DNA of 64,000 nt from Promethearchaeota archaeon (GTDB lineage: Archaea > Asgardarchaeota > Lokiarchaeia > Sigynarchaeales > SOKP01), in contig JAHPYY010000135.1 of the NCBI GenBank assembly GCA_019058515.1, positions 9,716 to 73,715 on the forward strand. Reading direction: 5' to 3'. The position numbers and the translations under genes were made by a program. Positions 35,951 through 44,740 of this stretch are shown one piece after another. The notes under the pieces are model-generated. The model did no database searches, was not told the DNA's origin, and worked only from the letters and a program-made list of their open reading frames with translations. Each line of letters starts with the position of its first letter. Within the stretch, counting starts at the first letter, position 1.

Positions 35951-36004
35951 GGAAACCATTTTTGAAATACGCCTTTTTATATTATTTAATACCTAAGATT
36001 ATAG

Positions 36005-36045
36005 TTATAACAACGCATAATAAATTTAAAGATAAATAAGATACA
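36005..36045 (+). repeat. promoter-region repeat, copy B (upstream of hydrolase remnant)
   Basis: Contains CATAATAAATTTAAAGATAA and matches the GDPD promoter region (copy A, 35095-35145) apart from a few changes. It lies 20-60 bases before a broken hydrolase fragment, suggesting a duplicated or recombined promoter. Confidence 0.5.
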
Positions 36046-36062
36046 AATGAGTCTCTTCACAT

Positions 36063-36170
36063 GAAAAAGAAATCAAATGGTACGAAGATTCAGGTCGTTT
36101 TCTTCCTTTAGACAACGACAAAAAGCAGTTATTTATCGATCTCACCGAATTTTTCCAAAAACACATATAA
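36063..36170 (+). pseudogene. C-terminal remnant of an alpha/beta hydrolase
   Basis: Thirty-five codons ending at TAA 36168-36170 read EKEIKWYEDSGRFLPLDN...LFIDLTEFFQKHI. The pattern W-Y-E-x-S-G-x-F-L-P-L then D...F...FL is the C-terminal end of dienelactone-hydrolase/esterase-like alpha/beta hydrolases, where the residue after SG is normally the catalytic histidine; here it is Arg. There is no start codon, and an in-frame TGA lies 15 bases upstream. The rest of the gene is missing. A short MSLFT-stop frame begins nearby behind repeat copy B. Confidence 0.5.
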
Positions 36171-36574
36171 TTTTATCTAATTTCAAGAGATTCTGAATAC
36201 TTTTTTTCCTTAGATATTTATTATTATATTAGTCAACTACTCATTCACATTAAAGTTCCAATAAAAATGTATTTAACTCGCTAATGACTTGCAGACTAAG
36301 GGATTTACGAATTAAGGGATTTAGACATGATGCATATATCTTAAAACTTTTCTATTAATTTAAATTCGTTATAATTCAGTGTTTTCAACGAATCCCAGTA
36401 AAAAAAAACCATCGTCCTTTTTTTGAAATCTAGTAAAATCCTACATGAAATTCCATTTTTTAAAGATCAAGCGAGTTTGCGGATTTAATTCGTCTAAATC
36501 GATGGAAATTGTTGATTTCCCTTGAAAATACAAATAGAATCGGTGAACACTCTTTAACTTATAAAATCTGGTTT
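36171..36574. other. intergenic region, no gene seen
   Basis: 404 AT-rich bases between the hydrolase remnant and the end of the SET gene. The only notable feature is a short direct repeat AAGGGATTTA near 36298-36325. No coding frame is convincing. Confidence 0.35.
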
Positions 36575-37057
36575 TTACCAGCAAGTAGGGTCAAAATATT
36601 CCCTTTCTTTCTCAATCCACGAGCACAATGTATATTTCGAATAATCTTCCGTGATTTCCTCCCCAATATCGATGTCCCTCAAGGCAACGGAAGAGAAACC
36701 ATTCTCATCCTCAGACGCACCAGAATTAGCGCTAAAGGAATGATTAACATATCGGGAATTGTCCATACATAATATCAAGGCGTCGAGATTTCTCTCGTAA
36801 TAAGAATACGATAATATACCATCTAATAATTTTTTCGTTAATTCAGATTTATATGATGCGTATATCGTTTCAAATTGGTTTTTTGATATAATTACGACGT
36901 CTTGAGGTCGTGCGTGCCACCACACCGTTCCTTTAGGGATTTTTTGCTTAGCAAATAATCCAAAACCGTGAATTTTACTTTTCCGAACTTCCGCATATTC
37001 CTCGATGGGATTTGAACTTTTATAGTTATAGGGAATATCAGCATTAATCATAATCAA
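36575..37057 (-). CDS. SET-domain protein (putative protein lysine methyltransferase)
   Basis: 160 residues forming one SET domain. EVRKSKIHGFGLFAKQKIPKGT is the SET-N strand region; RYVNHSFSANSG matches the NHS/C SAM-binding motif; and IGEEITEDYSKY matches the GEELT.DY motif with the catalytic tyrosine. No post-SET zinc cluster is present; the protein stops at YFDPTCW with one cysteine. Protein lysine methyltransferases of this fold modify histones in eukaryotes; in archaea and bacteria the targets are mostly unknown. In an Asgard archaeon it could act on chromatin proteins or translation factors, which is speculation. The start is an ATG. Confidence 0.85.
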   Translation of the reverse strand: MIMINADIPYNYKSSNPIEEYAEVRKSKIHGFGLFAKQKIPKGTVWWHARPQDVVIISKNQFETIYASYKSELTKKLLDGILSYSYYERNLDALILCMDNSRYVNHSFSANSGASEDENGFSSVALRDIDIGEEITEDYSKYTLCSWIEKEREYFDPTCW

Positions 37058-37136
37058 AAGTTGAATTTTATGGTTTATAGAGTGTATTATAATAAAATGT
37101 TAAGTAGATTGAGTAAAAAAAACGAGTAAATTAAAA

Positions 37137-38057
37137 TTAAACAGTTATTCCGAGATGTTCCAATAAAGGTTGAAGGAATTTTTCGTCAAATTCTTTAATC
37201 TGTAAGGTATCGTAGAGGTACAATCGTAAGAACTCTTTAATTTCGTAGTTAATTTTGTTAATATCGATGAAATCATAATCTGGTTCAACTTTAATGTCAT
37301 CTAATTTCAAGGGTTTTAGCTGTTTTCCCACTAAATAATACATGAATTGAAGAAATCCTTTTTCGACCTCTTCCTCCTCTGTTCCATTGAGCGTATAGAC
37401 TTCATGACTTATTTTGTCTCCTAGGTCGCGAATTAACAACAAAGATTGCTCTATTTCCGGAGGAAACATACATTCTTTGATCTTCTGGTCCATTTCCTTG
37501 TTATTTGCTCCTTCAATTTGGTGATCGCAGTAATCCTTTAAGATCGCTTGAAAATGCACTAAAAACTTAAAAGAATCAATAGATTTGTCGTTTCTCCATT
37601 GTTGATAAGGATTCCCGAATCTCGTAAAATTTACCTCATCTAAAGCATTTTTTATTTGGTTTTTTATCCCTCCGACTTTATCTAAGAAATAATCCAAGTA
37701 GTCCATATATGTTTTTGGACGCTTTTCAAAGGAGTATTTGTAGGTATCTCCAAACTCGTCAAAAACTCCCCTTTTAAGCAAGTGTAACGATTGGTCGGCT
37801 ATTTCCTTCTTACCTATTTCTCCAATAAATTTCATTATATACCCACAATCTGGGCAGTATGTGACCCATGCTCCTTTGATATCAGCGTAAGGTCTCAAAA
37901 TTAATTGGTGGTTCTTACCTTTCACTTTTATTTGCTCGCCCTCTGATTTAACAGCGTCAAAACTAGTTTTCTCGAACAAGAACGCTTCTGGTATGAATTT
38001 AGTACTACATACGGGGCAAGTTAATTTCTCCTTTAATGGAAGGCTGTTTTGCATCAT
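37137..38057 (-). CDS. zinc-ribbon protein of unknown function (DUF2225-like N-terminus)
   Basis: 306 residues. The N-terminus has LTCPVCSTKFIPEAF and, about 55 residues later, VTYCPDCGYIMKF, together a likely four-cysteine zinc site of the kind seen in DUF2225 proteins. The remaining ~230 residues are mostly helical (KTYMDYLDYFLDKVGGIKNQIK, IEQSLLLIRDLGDKISHEV, IKEFLRLYLYDTLQI), with no enzyme motif. It is a soluble cytoplasmic protein. It is transcribed toward the SET gene with an 80-base gap and may share its transcript. Function is not known. Confidence 0.7.
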   Translation of the reverse strand: MMQNSLPLKEKLTCPVCSTKFIPEAFLFEKTSFDAVKSEGEQIKVKGKNHQLILRPYADIKGAWVTYCPDCGYIMKFIGEIGKKEIADQSLHLLKRGVFDEFGDTYKYSFEKRPKTYMDYLDYFLDKVGGIKNQIKNALDEVNFTRFGNPYQQWRNDKSIDSFKFLVHFQAILKDYCDHQIEGANNKEMDQKIKECMFPPEIEQSLLLIRDLGDKISHEVYTLNGTEEEEVEKGFLQFMYYLVGKQLKPLKLDDIKVEPDYDFIDINKINYEIKEFLRLYLYDTLQIKEFDEKFLQPLLEHLGITV

Positions 38058-38557
38058 ATTAATTCAAAATTGCATTTCAATTAATTGGTTTGAACGTCAA
38101 CTTTAATTTAAGAAATCTTTCTTAATAAGTTTATTAAAATGTTAATAATCTGTTGCATTGTTTTACCAAGTAAGATTCAAAACAATGAATATTAAACCAA
38201 TAATTTAAATGAGAACAATCGTAATTTTGGAAAACCTATAATATTACTTAATGAATTTTAAAAAGCTGATTAGAAGAACGCTGGAAAGGAGATTTACGAG
38301 AACTTGAATATCTCAAATTATCCAATAATGTTAAAATACTTTAAGGACGAGGGCGAAATTCCCAAAAAAGCCGTTCAACCGTCTAATATAGGTTAAAAAA
38401 AAAAGATGATGTCGATTTGCCAGTTAATAATTCTTAACCTGCTTTTTTGTAATTCTTGAATACTAATATTCCATAAAAAAATCAAATAAATTTTATAGAA
38501 ACGTATTTTACTAATTTGTTATAACCAAATGTTATTTAGCTAATTATGGTGTGATAT
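38058..38557. other. 500-bp intergenic region with one possible small frame
   Basis: Divergent region between the zinc-ribbon gene and the histidine kinase. One short plus-strand frame (TTG 38304 to TAA 38394, 30 residues) includes NYPIMLKYFKDEGEIPKKAVQP and has AAGGAG upstream, but an ATT (38292) rather than the TTG is at normal spacing. It could be a tiny gene or a remnant. Otherwise AT-rich with no recognisable motif. Confidence 0.3.
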
Positions 38558-41500
38558 TTGACTGAAAGTGTTCGCTTGATAGATCCAACCTTTGAGCAAA
38601 TTTTTGATCAATTCCCTAATCCCCTGATATTAATCCATCAAGATGGTAAAATTATATATATTAATCCAAAAACCTCAGATGTGTTTGGATATGCCAATGC
38701 TGAATTTATTGGGAAAAAATTGTATGAACTAAAGTTTTTTCCACAAGAATCCTTGACCATAATATTTCGCTCGTTTAAAGAATTAATAAAAACTAAATTA
38801 CCAAAGGAGGTAGAAATTTCTATAACTAAAAAGGACGGGTCATTAGTTTGGGAAAATTTCGTTATATCTATACTTAAAATTGAGAATAAAGAACTTATAC
38901 AAGTTCATGCAACCGACATATCAGATAAAAAGCGTAAAGAACAGGAACTAAATGAGGTAGAAAAGAAATACTTCCACTTATTCAACAACCTACCTTTTGC
39001 GGTTTGGATATTAGATTTAAAGGGGAAGGTTTTAGACTGCAATTCGTACACAGATAAACTCTTTCCACTCTTTAAATGTAGGGAACTCATAGGGAAAAAT
39101 CTTTTGGATTTGAGCGACATATACACCAAGATTAAACACCAAATTAAAACCTCTCCTAACATTTCTCCCGAAGATTTTAAAAAGTTAATTAGAGCGCGTG
39201 TCGTTAAACTTCTATCTGGACAGAAAATTACACCTTTAGAATTGCATTTTAAAAATAAAGATGGTAGTAAAACTTGGTTAAAATTTCATAGTTCATTAAT
39301 TAATATAGAAAATCAAAAGTTAATCCAGGTTACAATCGAAGATATATCTGAAAGTCACGAGATGCGCGATAAGATAAAAAAATCGCAAGAAAATTACAGT
39401 TTCATCTCGGAAAATGCTAACGATATGATTGCGATTATAAATAAAAAAGTTCAGTTAGAATTTGTAAGTGAAGGTCCATTAAAAAGAATACTTGGCTATG
39501 ATGTTGAAGATATGGTAAACAAGCGATTAGCCAGATTTATACACCCTAATGATGTTACTGCTACTTACCGCGCGTTCTTTGAAGGTGTGAAAAAAGGAGA
39601 AAATGCTATAGAGATTCGATTCAAAAATAAACAAAATAAATATGTCTGGCTTGAAATTAAGGGAAAATGGTACGAAGAAAGAGGTGTAATAATTTCTCGG
39701 GATATCACTGAACGAAAAAAATTCGAAGAAGCTTTAATTAAATCAGAAATGAGACAAAAGCTAATTTTAGAGAATTTAAACGACATGATTTACATTATAG
39801 ATGAAAAACTGAACGCCGAATACATTAACGAATCAGTTTTTATTAACCAACTTGGATATTCATTCGAGGATGTAACAAAGCTTAATCCATTGCACGCTGT
39901 CCATCCAGATGATTACCAAAAAGCAATTAAAGCTATAAGAAACGGAATCAAAAGAGGTTCTGGAAGCGTTGATTTAAGACTACGAGGTAAGAAGGGGAAT
40001 TATATGATATATCATCTTACTGGTAAGTTTTTCATCGATATTGACGGTTTACAAAAAGTTTTAATTATTTCTAATGATATAACTGCTCAAAAAGAATTCG
40101 AAAGGAAACTTATCGAATCTGAAGAAAGATACAGATTGATCACTGAAAATTCAAGTGATTTGATCAGGATTTTCGACAATAAATTTAAGATAAAATACAT
40201 AAATAAAGCTCATTTTGAGATATTGAGATACACAAATGATGAATTAATTGGAACTACAGCGAGGAAAATAACGCATCCCGATGAGAAAGAAGCCGTTAAT
40301 AATTTTGTAAAAACTCTTCTTAAAGAAGGTGAAGCTAGAAGGATTGGGAGGATTCGACATAAAAATGGAAATTGGAAATGGTTTGACATCTGGACTAAGT
40401 TAATACCAGATTCAAAGAATATCTTTAGGGGATTAGTTATTTCTAGGGATATTACCCAAAGACGAGAGTTAGAACTAAAATTGAAAAAATCTGAGGAGAT
40501 GTATAGATTAATTGCAGAAGGTGCTTCAGATTTAATTCATGTAACCGATATAAATTATGAAATTGAGTATATCAACAAAGAAGCCCACCAAAAAGTACTT
40601 GGATACACATTAAAAGATTTGGAGAAGGGTCGTCGTGGGTTCTTTATTCATCCAGACGAGGTTAAAGATGTCCTTGAAATGAATAAAAAAGTAGTAAAAA
40701 CTGGAGAAGGATCGAGAGAGGGACGGTACAAACACAAAAATGGAGCGTGGTTATGGTTTGAGATTCAAGCTACGAAAATTGTAGACGAGAAAGGAAAAAT
40801 TAATATTTTAGTACTATCTCGCGATATATCAAGACGCAAGATGATAGACGATTTGATTAAAGAGGAAAATAAAAAATTAAAGCAACTGGATGATCTTAGA
40901 AAGGAATTTGTAAACCGTGCGTCTCACGAGTTAAAGACTCCATTAACTTCTATATCCGGGGCAATTCAGTTGATTCCAAAAATATCTGGTCAACCTTTTA
41001 ACACTCAAACTCTGGAATTATTAGATATAGCCGCTTCTGGATGCGAGCGCTTAAAAACGCTTATTTACAATATTTTAGACATATCAAGATTGGATAATTT
41101 TGCTTTCGAATTAAAACGCAAACCGGAAAATATCGTCAGTATCATTATAGAATGTGTAAAAGAGATGAAATATCTTATAAACGAAAAAGGAATCGTAATG
41201 AGTGTAAATACCCCCAAAGAAGTACTGATAACGCTTGATAAATCTAGGATTGAACAAGTAATAATCAATTTGCTATCCAACGCAGTAAAAAACACCCAAG
41301 TTGATGGAGAAATTAAAATTAAACTTGTTAAATGGAATCAATACATTGAATTTTCTATCCAAGATACTGGAATTGGGATAACGAAATCGGAAATGATCAA
41401 ATTATTTAAAAGGTTCGGCAAAGTCGAGAGAATCCTACGAGAGGACGACATAGATTTAGAAGGCTCTGGGTTAGGATTGTACATCTCTAAAGAAATTGTA

Positions 41501-41593
41501 GAACATCACGGTGGAAAGATATGGGTGGAATCAAAAGGACGAAACAAGGGAGCGACATTCTATTTTAGAATACCCTTTGACATAGATTACTAG
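38558..41593 (+). CDS. soluble sensor histidine kinase with six PAS domains
   Basis: 1011 residues with no transmembrane helix. Six PAS domains follow one another at roughly 8-125, 131-265, 275-393, 395-515, 517-640 and 645-765, most ending in an S/N-D-I-T/S motif (ATDISDKK, IEDISESH, SRDITERK, SNDITAQK, SRDITQRR, SRDISRRK). The kinase core follows: the HisKA box FVNRASHELKTPLT with His790, the N box IEQVIINLLSNAVKNT, then DTGIGI and GSGLGLYISKEIVEHHGG. It should autophosphorylate on His790 in response to cytoplasmic cues such as redox, ligand or light and pass phosphate to a response regulator, none of which lies nearby. The start is TTG 38558 behind GGTG, with an in-frame stop just upstream. 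Confidence 0.93.
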   Translation: MTESVRLIDPTFEQIFDQFPNPLILIHQDGKIIYINPKTSDVFGYANAEFIGKKLYELKFFPQESLTIIFRSFKELIKTKLPKEVEISITKKDGSLVWENFVISILKIENKELIQVHATDISDKKRKEQELNEVEKKYFHLFNNLPFAVWILDLKGKVLDCNSYTDKLFPLFKCRELIGKNLLDLSDIYTKIKHQIKTSPNISPEDFKKLIRARVVKLLSGQKITPLELHFKNKDGSKTWLKFHSSLINIENQKLIQVTIEDISESHEMRDKIKKSQENYSFISENANDMIAIINKKVQLEFVSEGPLKRILGYDVEDMVNKRLARFIHPNDVTATYRAFFEGVKKGENAIEIRFKNKQNKYVWLEIKGKWYEERGVIISRDITERKKFEEALIKSEMRQKLILENLNDMIYIIDEKLNAEYINESVFINQLGYSFEDVTKLNPLHAVHPDDYQKAIKAIRNGIKRGSGSVDLRLRGKKGNYMIYHLTGKFFIDIDGLQKVLIISNDITAQKEFERKLIESEERYRLITENSSDLIRIFDNKFKIKYINKAHFEILRYTNDELIGTTARKITHPDEKEAVNNFVKTLLKEGEARRIGRIRHKNGNWKWFDIWTKLIPDSKNIFRGLVISRDITQRRELELKLKKSEEMYRLIAEGASDLIHVTDINYEIEYINKEAHQKVLGYTLKDLEKGRRGFFIHPDEVKDVLEMNKKVVKTGEGSREGRYKHKNGAWLWFEIQATKIVDEKGKINILVLSRDISRRKMIDDLIKEENKKLKQLDDLRKEFVNRASHELKTPLTSISGAIQLIPKISGQPFNTQTLELLDIAASGCERLKTLIYNILDISRLDNFAFELKRKPENIVSIIIECVKEMKYLINEKGIVMSVNTPKEVLITLDKSRIEQVIINLLSNAVKNTQVDGEIKIKLVKWNQYIEFSIQDTGIGITKSEMIKLFKRFGKVERILREDDIDLEGSGLGLYISKEIVEHHGGKIWVESKGRNKGATFYFRIPFDIDY

Positions 41594-41652
41594 ACCGAGA
41601 AGATAACTACTATGAATTATAGTTGATCTACGAAAATAATAGTGTAAAATTT

Positions 41653-43287
41653 CTATTTTAATCCTGACTTCTGTTTTTCGCGATCAACTAATTCCCTTCT
41701 TAAGATTTTTCCTGAACCAGATTTAGGAATATCATCGATAAATTCGACTTCTCGTATTTTTTTATAGGCAGATATTCGTTCTGCCACCCAATTCATTATT
41801 TCTTGTTTGCTTACTTTTCCTTTAGACTCGGGTTTTAATGTTATAAACGCTTTTGGGACTTGTCCGATATCTAATTCCGTTGAAGGTCTTCCAATTACCG
41901 CGGCGTCGTGAACATGGGGATTTTTATACAGAAGGTCTTCGAGTTCTGCGGGAGCAATGCTCCATCCTTTATATTTTATCATTTCTTTGATTCTATCTAA
42001 GAGATGTTCGTATTCTTCGTCATCAATGTAGGCCATATCACCTGTCCTTAGCCATTGTTCTCCTGTATTAGGATCCGTCCAGAACGCTTCTGCTGTTGCG
42101 TTTGGTTTTTTCCAATATCCCTTCATAACTTGAGGGCCCTTAACAACTAATTCTCCAATACTTCCTCGTTCAGGCAACTCCTTTCCAGTTTCTAAGTCAA
42201 CAATTTTGTGAAAGGTATCAGGAATTAGCGTTCCTTGGGATTCCATTTTACGACGATACATGGGATTCACCGCTACAACTGGCGAAGCTTCCGTTAATCC
42301 CCAGCCGTGCTGAACGGTAACATTGTCTGCTTTACATTTTTCTTTTGCCAACTTATTAACCCTCTCGAGTAATTCTAGAGGGATTGGCGCAGCACCGTTA
42401 TTAAAGATCTTAAGATTAGACCAATCGTACCCACTTATGTTAGACTGTTCAAGGTGGCGTACAACTGCGAGAAATATCGGAGGAACACACAAACTATAGG
42501 TAGCTTGGTGCTTTTCGATTAGTTCGCAAAACTCTTTTACCTCGAACCTTGGAATGACTACTTGAGCAGCGCCTAGCCAAACCGCTTGATTCATTAGGAC
42601 ATTGAGGCCGTAAATGTGATATAAAGGAAGCACCGTCATTGCAACATCTAATTCGCTTAGTTCGAATAATTGAGATACTTGGATTACATTTGAGATTAAA
42701 TTATAATGCGTCAACATGGTTCCCTTTGGTAAACCGGTAGTTCCACTAGTGTACACTAAAGTAGCGAGATCCTCCTTAATATCGAATTCATATTCGGGAG
42801 GACTTGCGTTAGTGGAGGTGATTAATTCTGAAAAATCAATCGTACCTTCAGGGAGATTTCCGTTAGATTCTAAGATTATGATGTTTTTTAGCTTTGTCTT
42901 TTCTTTTACTTTTGTGACGTTTGAGTATAGGGGATTATGCACAATAATAGTTTCCGCTTCTGAATCGTTGGCTTCGTACTCCACTTCTGTCTCCTTGAAT
43001 TGGGGATTCATAGGCACCAAAATAGCTCCAGCCTTTTCTAATCCGTAAAACGCAATTTCCCATTCAATTGAGTTTGGGCTATACAAAGCCACCCTATCCC
43101 CTTTTTTTATCCCAAGATTCTTTAACGCCGTAGCAAATTGGTCTACTTGTTCTTGAAATTGTTTGAAACTTAATTTTTTAGGATAAAGAAACGCCAGTCG
43201 TTCGGGAAATCTGTTAGCAGTCTCTTCTAAAATTTTGTGTATTGGGATTTCAGGGTAATACATATGCCCTCTTTTAAATTTAGCCAT
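41653..43287 (-). CDS. long-chain fatty acid--CoA ligase-like AMP-forming enzyme
   Basis: 544 residues of the ANL superfamily. Core motifs: A3 TLVYTSGTTGLPKGTMLTH, A5 HGWGLTEASPVV, A7 LRTGDMAYID, A8 LLDRIKEMIKYKGW, and A10 PKSGSGKILRREL with the catalytic lysine. Enzymes of this type activate a carboxylic acid with ATP to an acyl-adenylate and then transfer it to CoA. The length and the N-terminal RFPERLAFLYP segment fit fatty-acyl-CoA synthetases, but the acid substrate cannot be read from sequence. The ATG at 43287 has AGGTGA seven bases upstream, a clean example of this genome's main ribosome binding site. Confidence 0.92.
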   Translation of the reverse strand: MAKFKRGHMYYPEIPIHKILEETANRFPERLAFLYPKKLSFKQFQEQVDQFATALKNLGIKKGDRVALYSPNSIEWEIAFYGLEKAGAILVPMNPQFKETEVEYEANDSEAETIIVHNPLYSNVTKVKEKTKLKNIIILESNGNLPEGTIDFSELITSTNASPPEYEFDIKEDLATLVYTSGTTGLPKGTMLTHYNLISNVIQVSQLFELSELDVAMTVLPLYHIYGLNVLMNQAVWLGAAQVVIPRFEVKEFCELIEKHQATYSLCVPPIFLAVVRHLEQSNISGYDWSNLKIFNNGAAPIPLELLERVNKLAKEKCKADNVTVQHGWGLTEASPVVAVNPMYRRKMESQGTLIPDTFHKIVDLETGKELPERGSIGELVVKGPQVMKGYWKKPNATAEAFWTDPNTGEQWLRTGDMAYIDDEEYEHLLDRIKEMIKYKGWSIAPAELEDLLYKNPHVHDAAVIGRPSTELDIGQVPKAFITLKPESKGKVSKQEIMNWVAERISAYKKIREVEFIDDIPKSGSGKILRRELVDREKQKSGLK

Positions 43288-43645
43288 TTTAGATTCACCT
43301 TTTAAGTAATTAGCTTTCTAAGATATAATCATATAATAGTTTTAACTCTAATCAATATAAATCTAATACTTCCAATTTCTGTAGCTTTGATCTTTCTTTA
43401 TGTTAGGATGTAATATTTACAAAATTACATCTTTTTTATTACTTTAAAAAAACTAAACATTAGTTTTTAAGTTAACGTTTTATTCATTGAAGATAATGTC
43501 ATTAATTCCTTTAATCCTAATTTATTCTCCAATGACTTTTACGGATGTTATTGAATCAAAGACACTTCAGCTGCTAATCATAAATATTATGGTTAAAATT
43601 TCTGTACTTTAAACAAAATTAAAAAAAAAGGAGTTAATTGAAATT
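43288..43645. other. intergenic region, no convincing gene
   Basis: 358 bases. The promoter of the acyl-CoA ligase must lie at the left end. A 38-codon plus-strand frame from ATG 43496 has low-complexity hydrophobic composition and no ribosome binding site; I regard it as chance. Confidence 0.4.
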
Positions 43646-44419
43646 TTAAGATTTGACAAATATTTGTTCGATTCTTGGAGGCAACAAAAATCCAAAATAT
43701 CCCATTACCATGGAAAATGTCAAGATAACTTTAACAATAATAGAAACTTCGAGACCTGGGACAAAGATCTCAAAAAGACCTCCTCCAGTTACTCCAATTA
43801 CGTAAACTAGTAGGAATCTAGATTTTATTCTTAGCCGTTTATCGTCAGCCTTAAAGGTACCTTTCACAAACCATGATATCACAATAGTAAAGGTGGAAAG
43901 ATTGATCATGAGGAATAGAAAACTGTAAAGTGTATAGTCAACTTGTATTGGAGCTTCTCCTAACTCTCCTAAAATCACTGGTACTCCTAAGAGTGTATAA
44001 TCAGTAAATATAATTGTAATGTATATAATTTCAAGTATAGCAAAGAATATTCCGATTACCACCATAAGGATCGCACGCTTTTTACCCTCTATGTTTGCTA
44101 ACTCAGTTACACCCAAAAGCCAGATGAAATTTAAGATAAATAGAAATCCTCCATGTACTAGAAAGTATAGTTGCCATGGTGGTATGACATTAAAGATCAG
44201 TACTACAATAAAATTAAAGACCACACCGCCCCACGCTTCCACGCCAACAAAAAATATTGCTCCAATGTAAATGATTGTAGAATTTTTCGTCTTTATGCCC
44301 TGATAAAGCATAGAAAAGCCTAAAAACAAGTTAATGCCTACGAATATAGTTGTAATTATTCCAATTAGCATTAACTGTGGAACAATAAATAGTATTTCTA
44401 AAGGTGTTTGAAAGATCAT
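43646..44419 (-). CDS. seven-helix membrane protein (paralogue of 58251-58961)
   Basis: About 257 residues with seven hydrophobic helices and a short cytoplasmic tail (FGFLLPPRIEQIFVKS). The ATG at 44419 is preceded by GAGGAG; a TTG at 44464 has no such site. The protein shares organisation and some residues with the gene near 58.5 kb: both have an IIFTD/IYFIFTD segment followed by LLG or FLG, and both end YFGF(L/F)LP. I recognise no characterised family. The topology resembles small 7TM receptors or channels, but this is only a shape argument. Single gene, with AT-rich regions on both sides. Confidence 0.72.
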   Translation of the reverse strand: MIFQTPLEILFIVPQLMLIGIITTIFVGINLFLGFSMLYQGIKTKNSTIIYIGAIFFVGVEAWGGVVFNFIVVLIFNVIPPWQLYFLVHGGFLFILNFIWLLGVTELANIEGKKRAILMVVIGIFFAILEIIYITIIFTDYTLLGVPVILGELGEAPIQVDYTLYSFLFLMINLSTFTIVISWFVKGTFKADDKRLRIKSRFLLVYVIGVTGGGLFEIFVPGLEVSIIVKVILTFSMVMGYFGFLLPPRIEQIFVKS

Positions 44420-44740
44420 ATGATATATATTCTCCTCAGAATTATTTTGTAATAAAATATACAAATAAAAGTTACTACAAAGTGATATTTAAAGTTTCTA
44501 TATTTAAAAATTTGTATGTATTATTAACAAAAATGTAAGACTTAAATATTCCTACCAAATAGAAAATCCAAGCAATTGCATTACTATTGATTGACTAAGA
44601 ACAACCACAAGTAGAATCTTAATTGTTTTTCTCGCGTATGAATGGATGCATGTAATTACATGGAGTAAAAAGCTATCAAAATTACAAAAATTAGAAAAAA
44701 AAAATATTTAGAATTAAATCCCTAAGCGAAGTAAATCAAT

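Noticed and set aside
36298..36325. CRISPR-like or tandem repeat
   Set aside because: Only two short copies (AAGGGATTTA) without regular spacing.
43496..43612. 38-codon hydrophobic ORF
   Set aside because: No ribosome binding site, no family and AT-driven composition.
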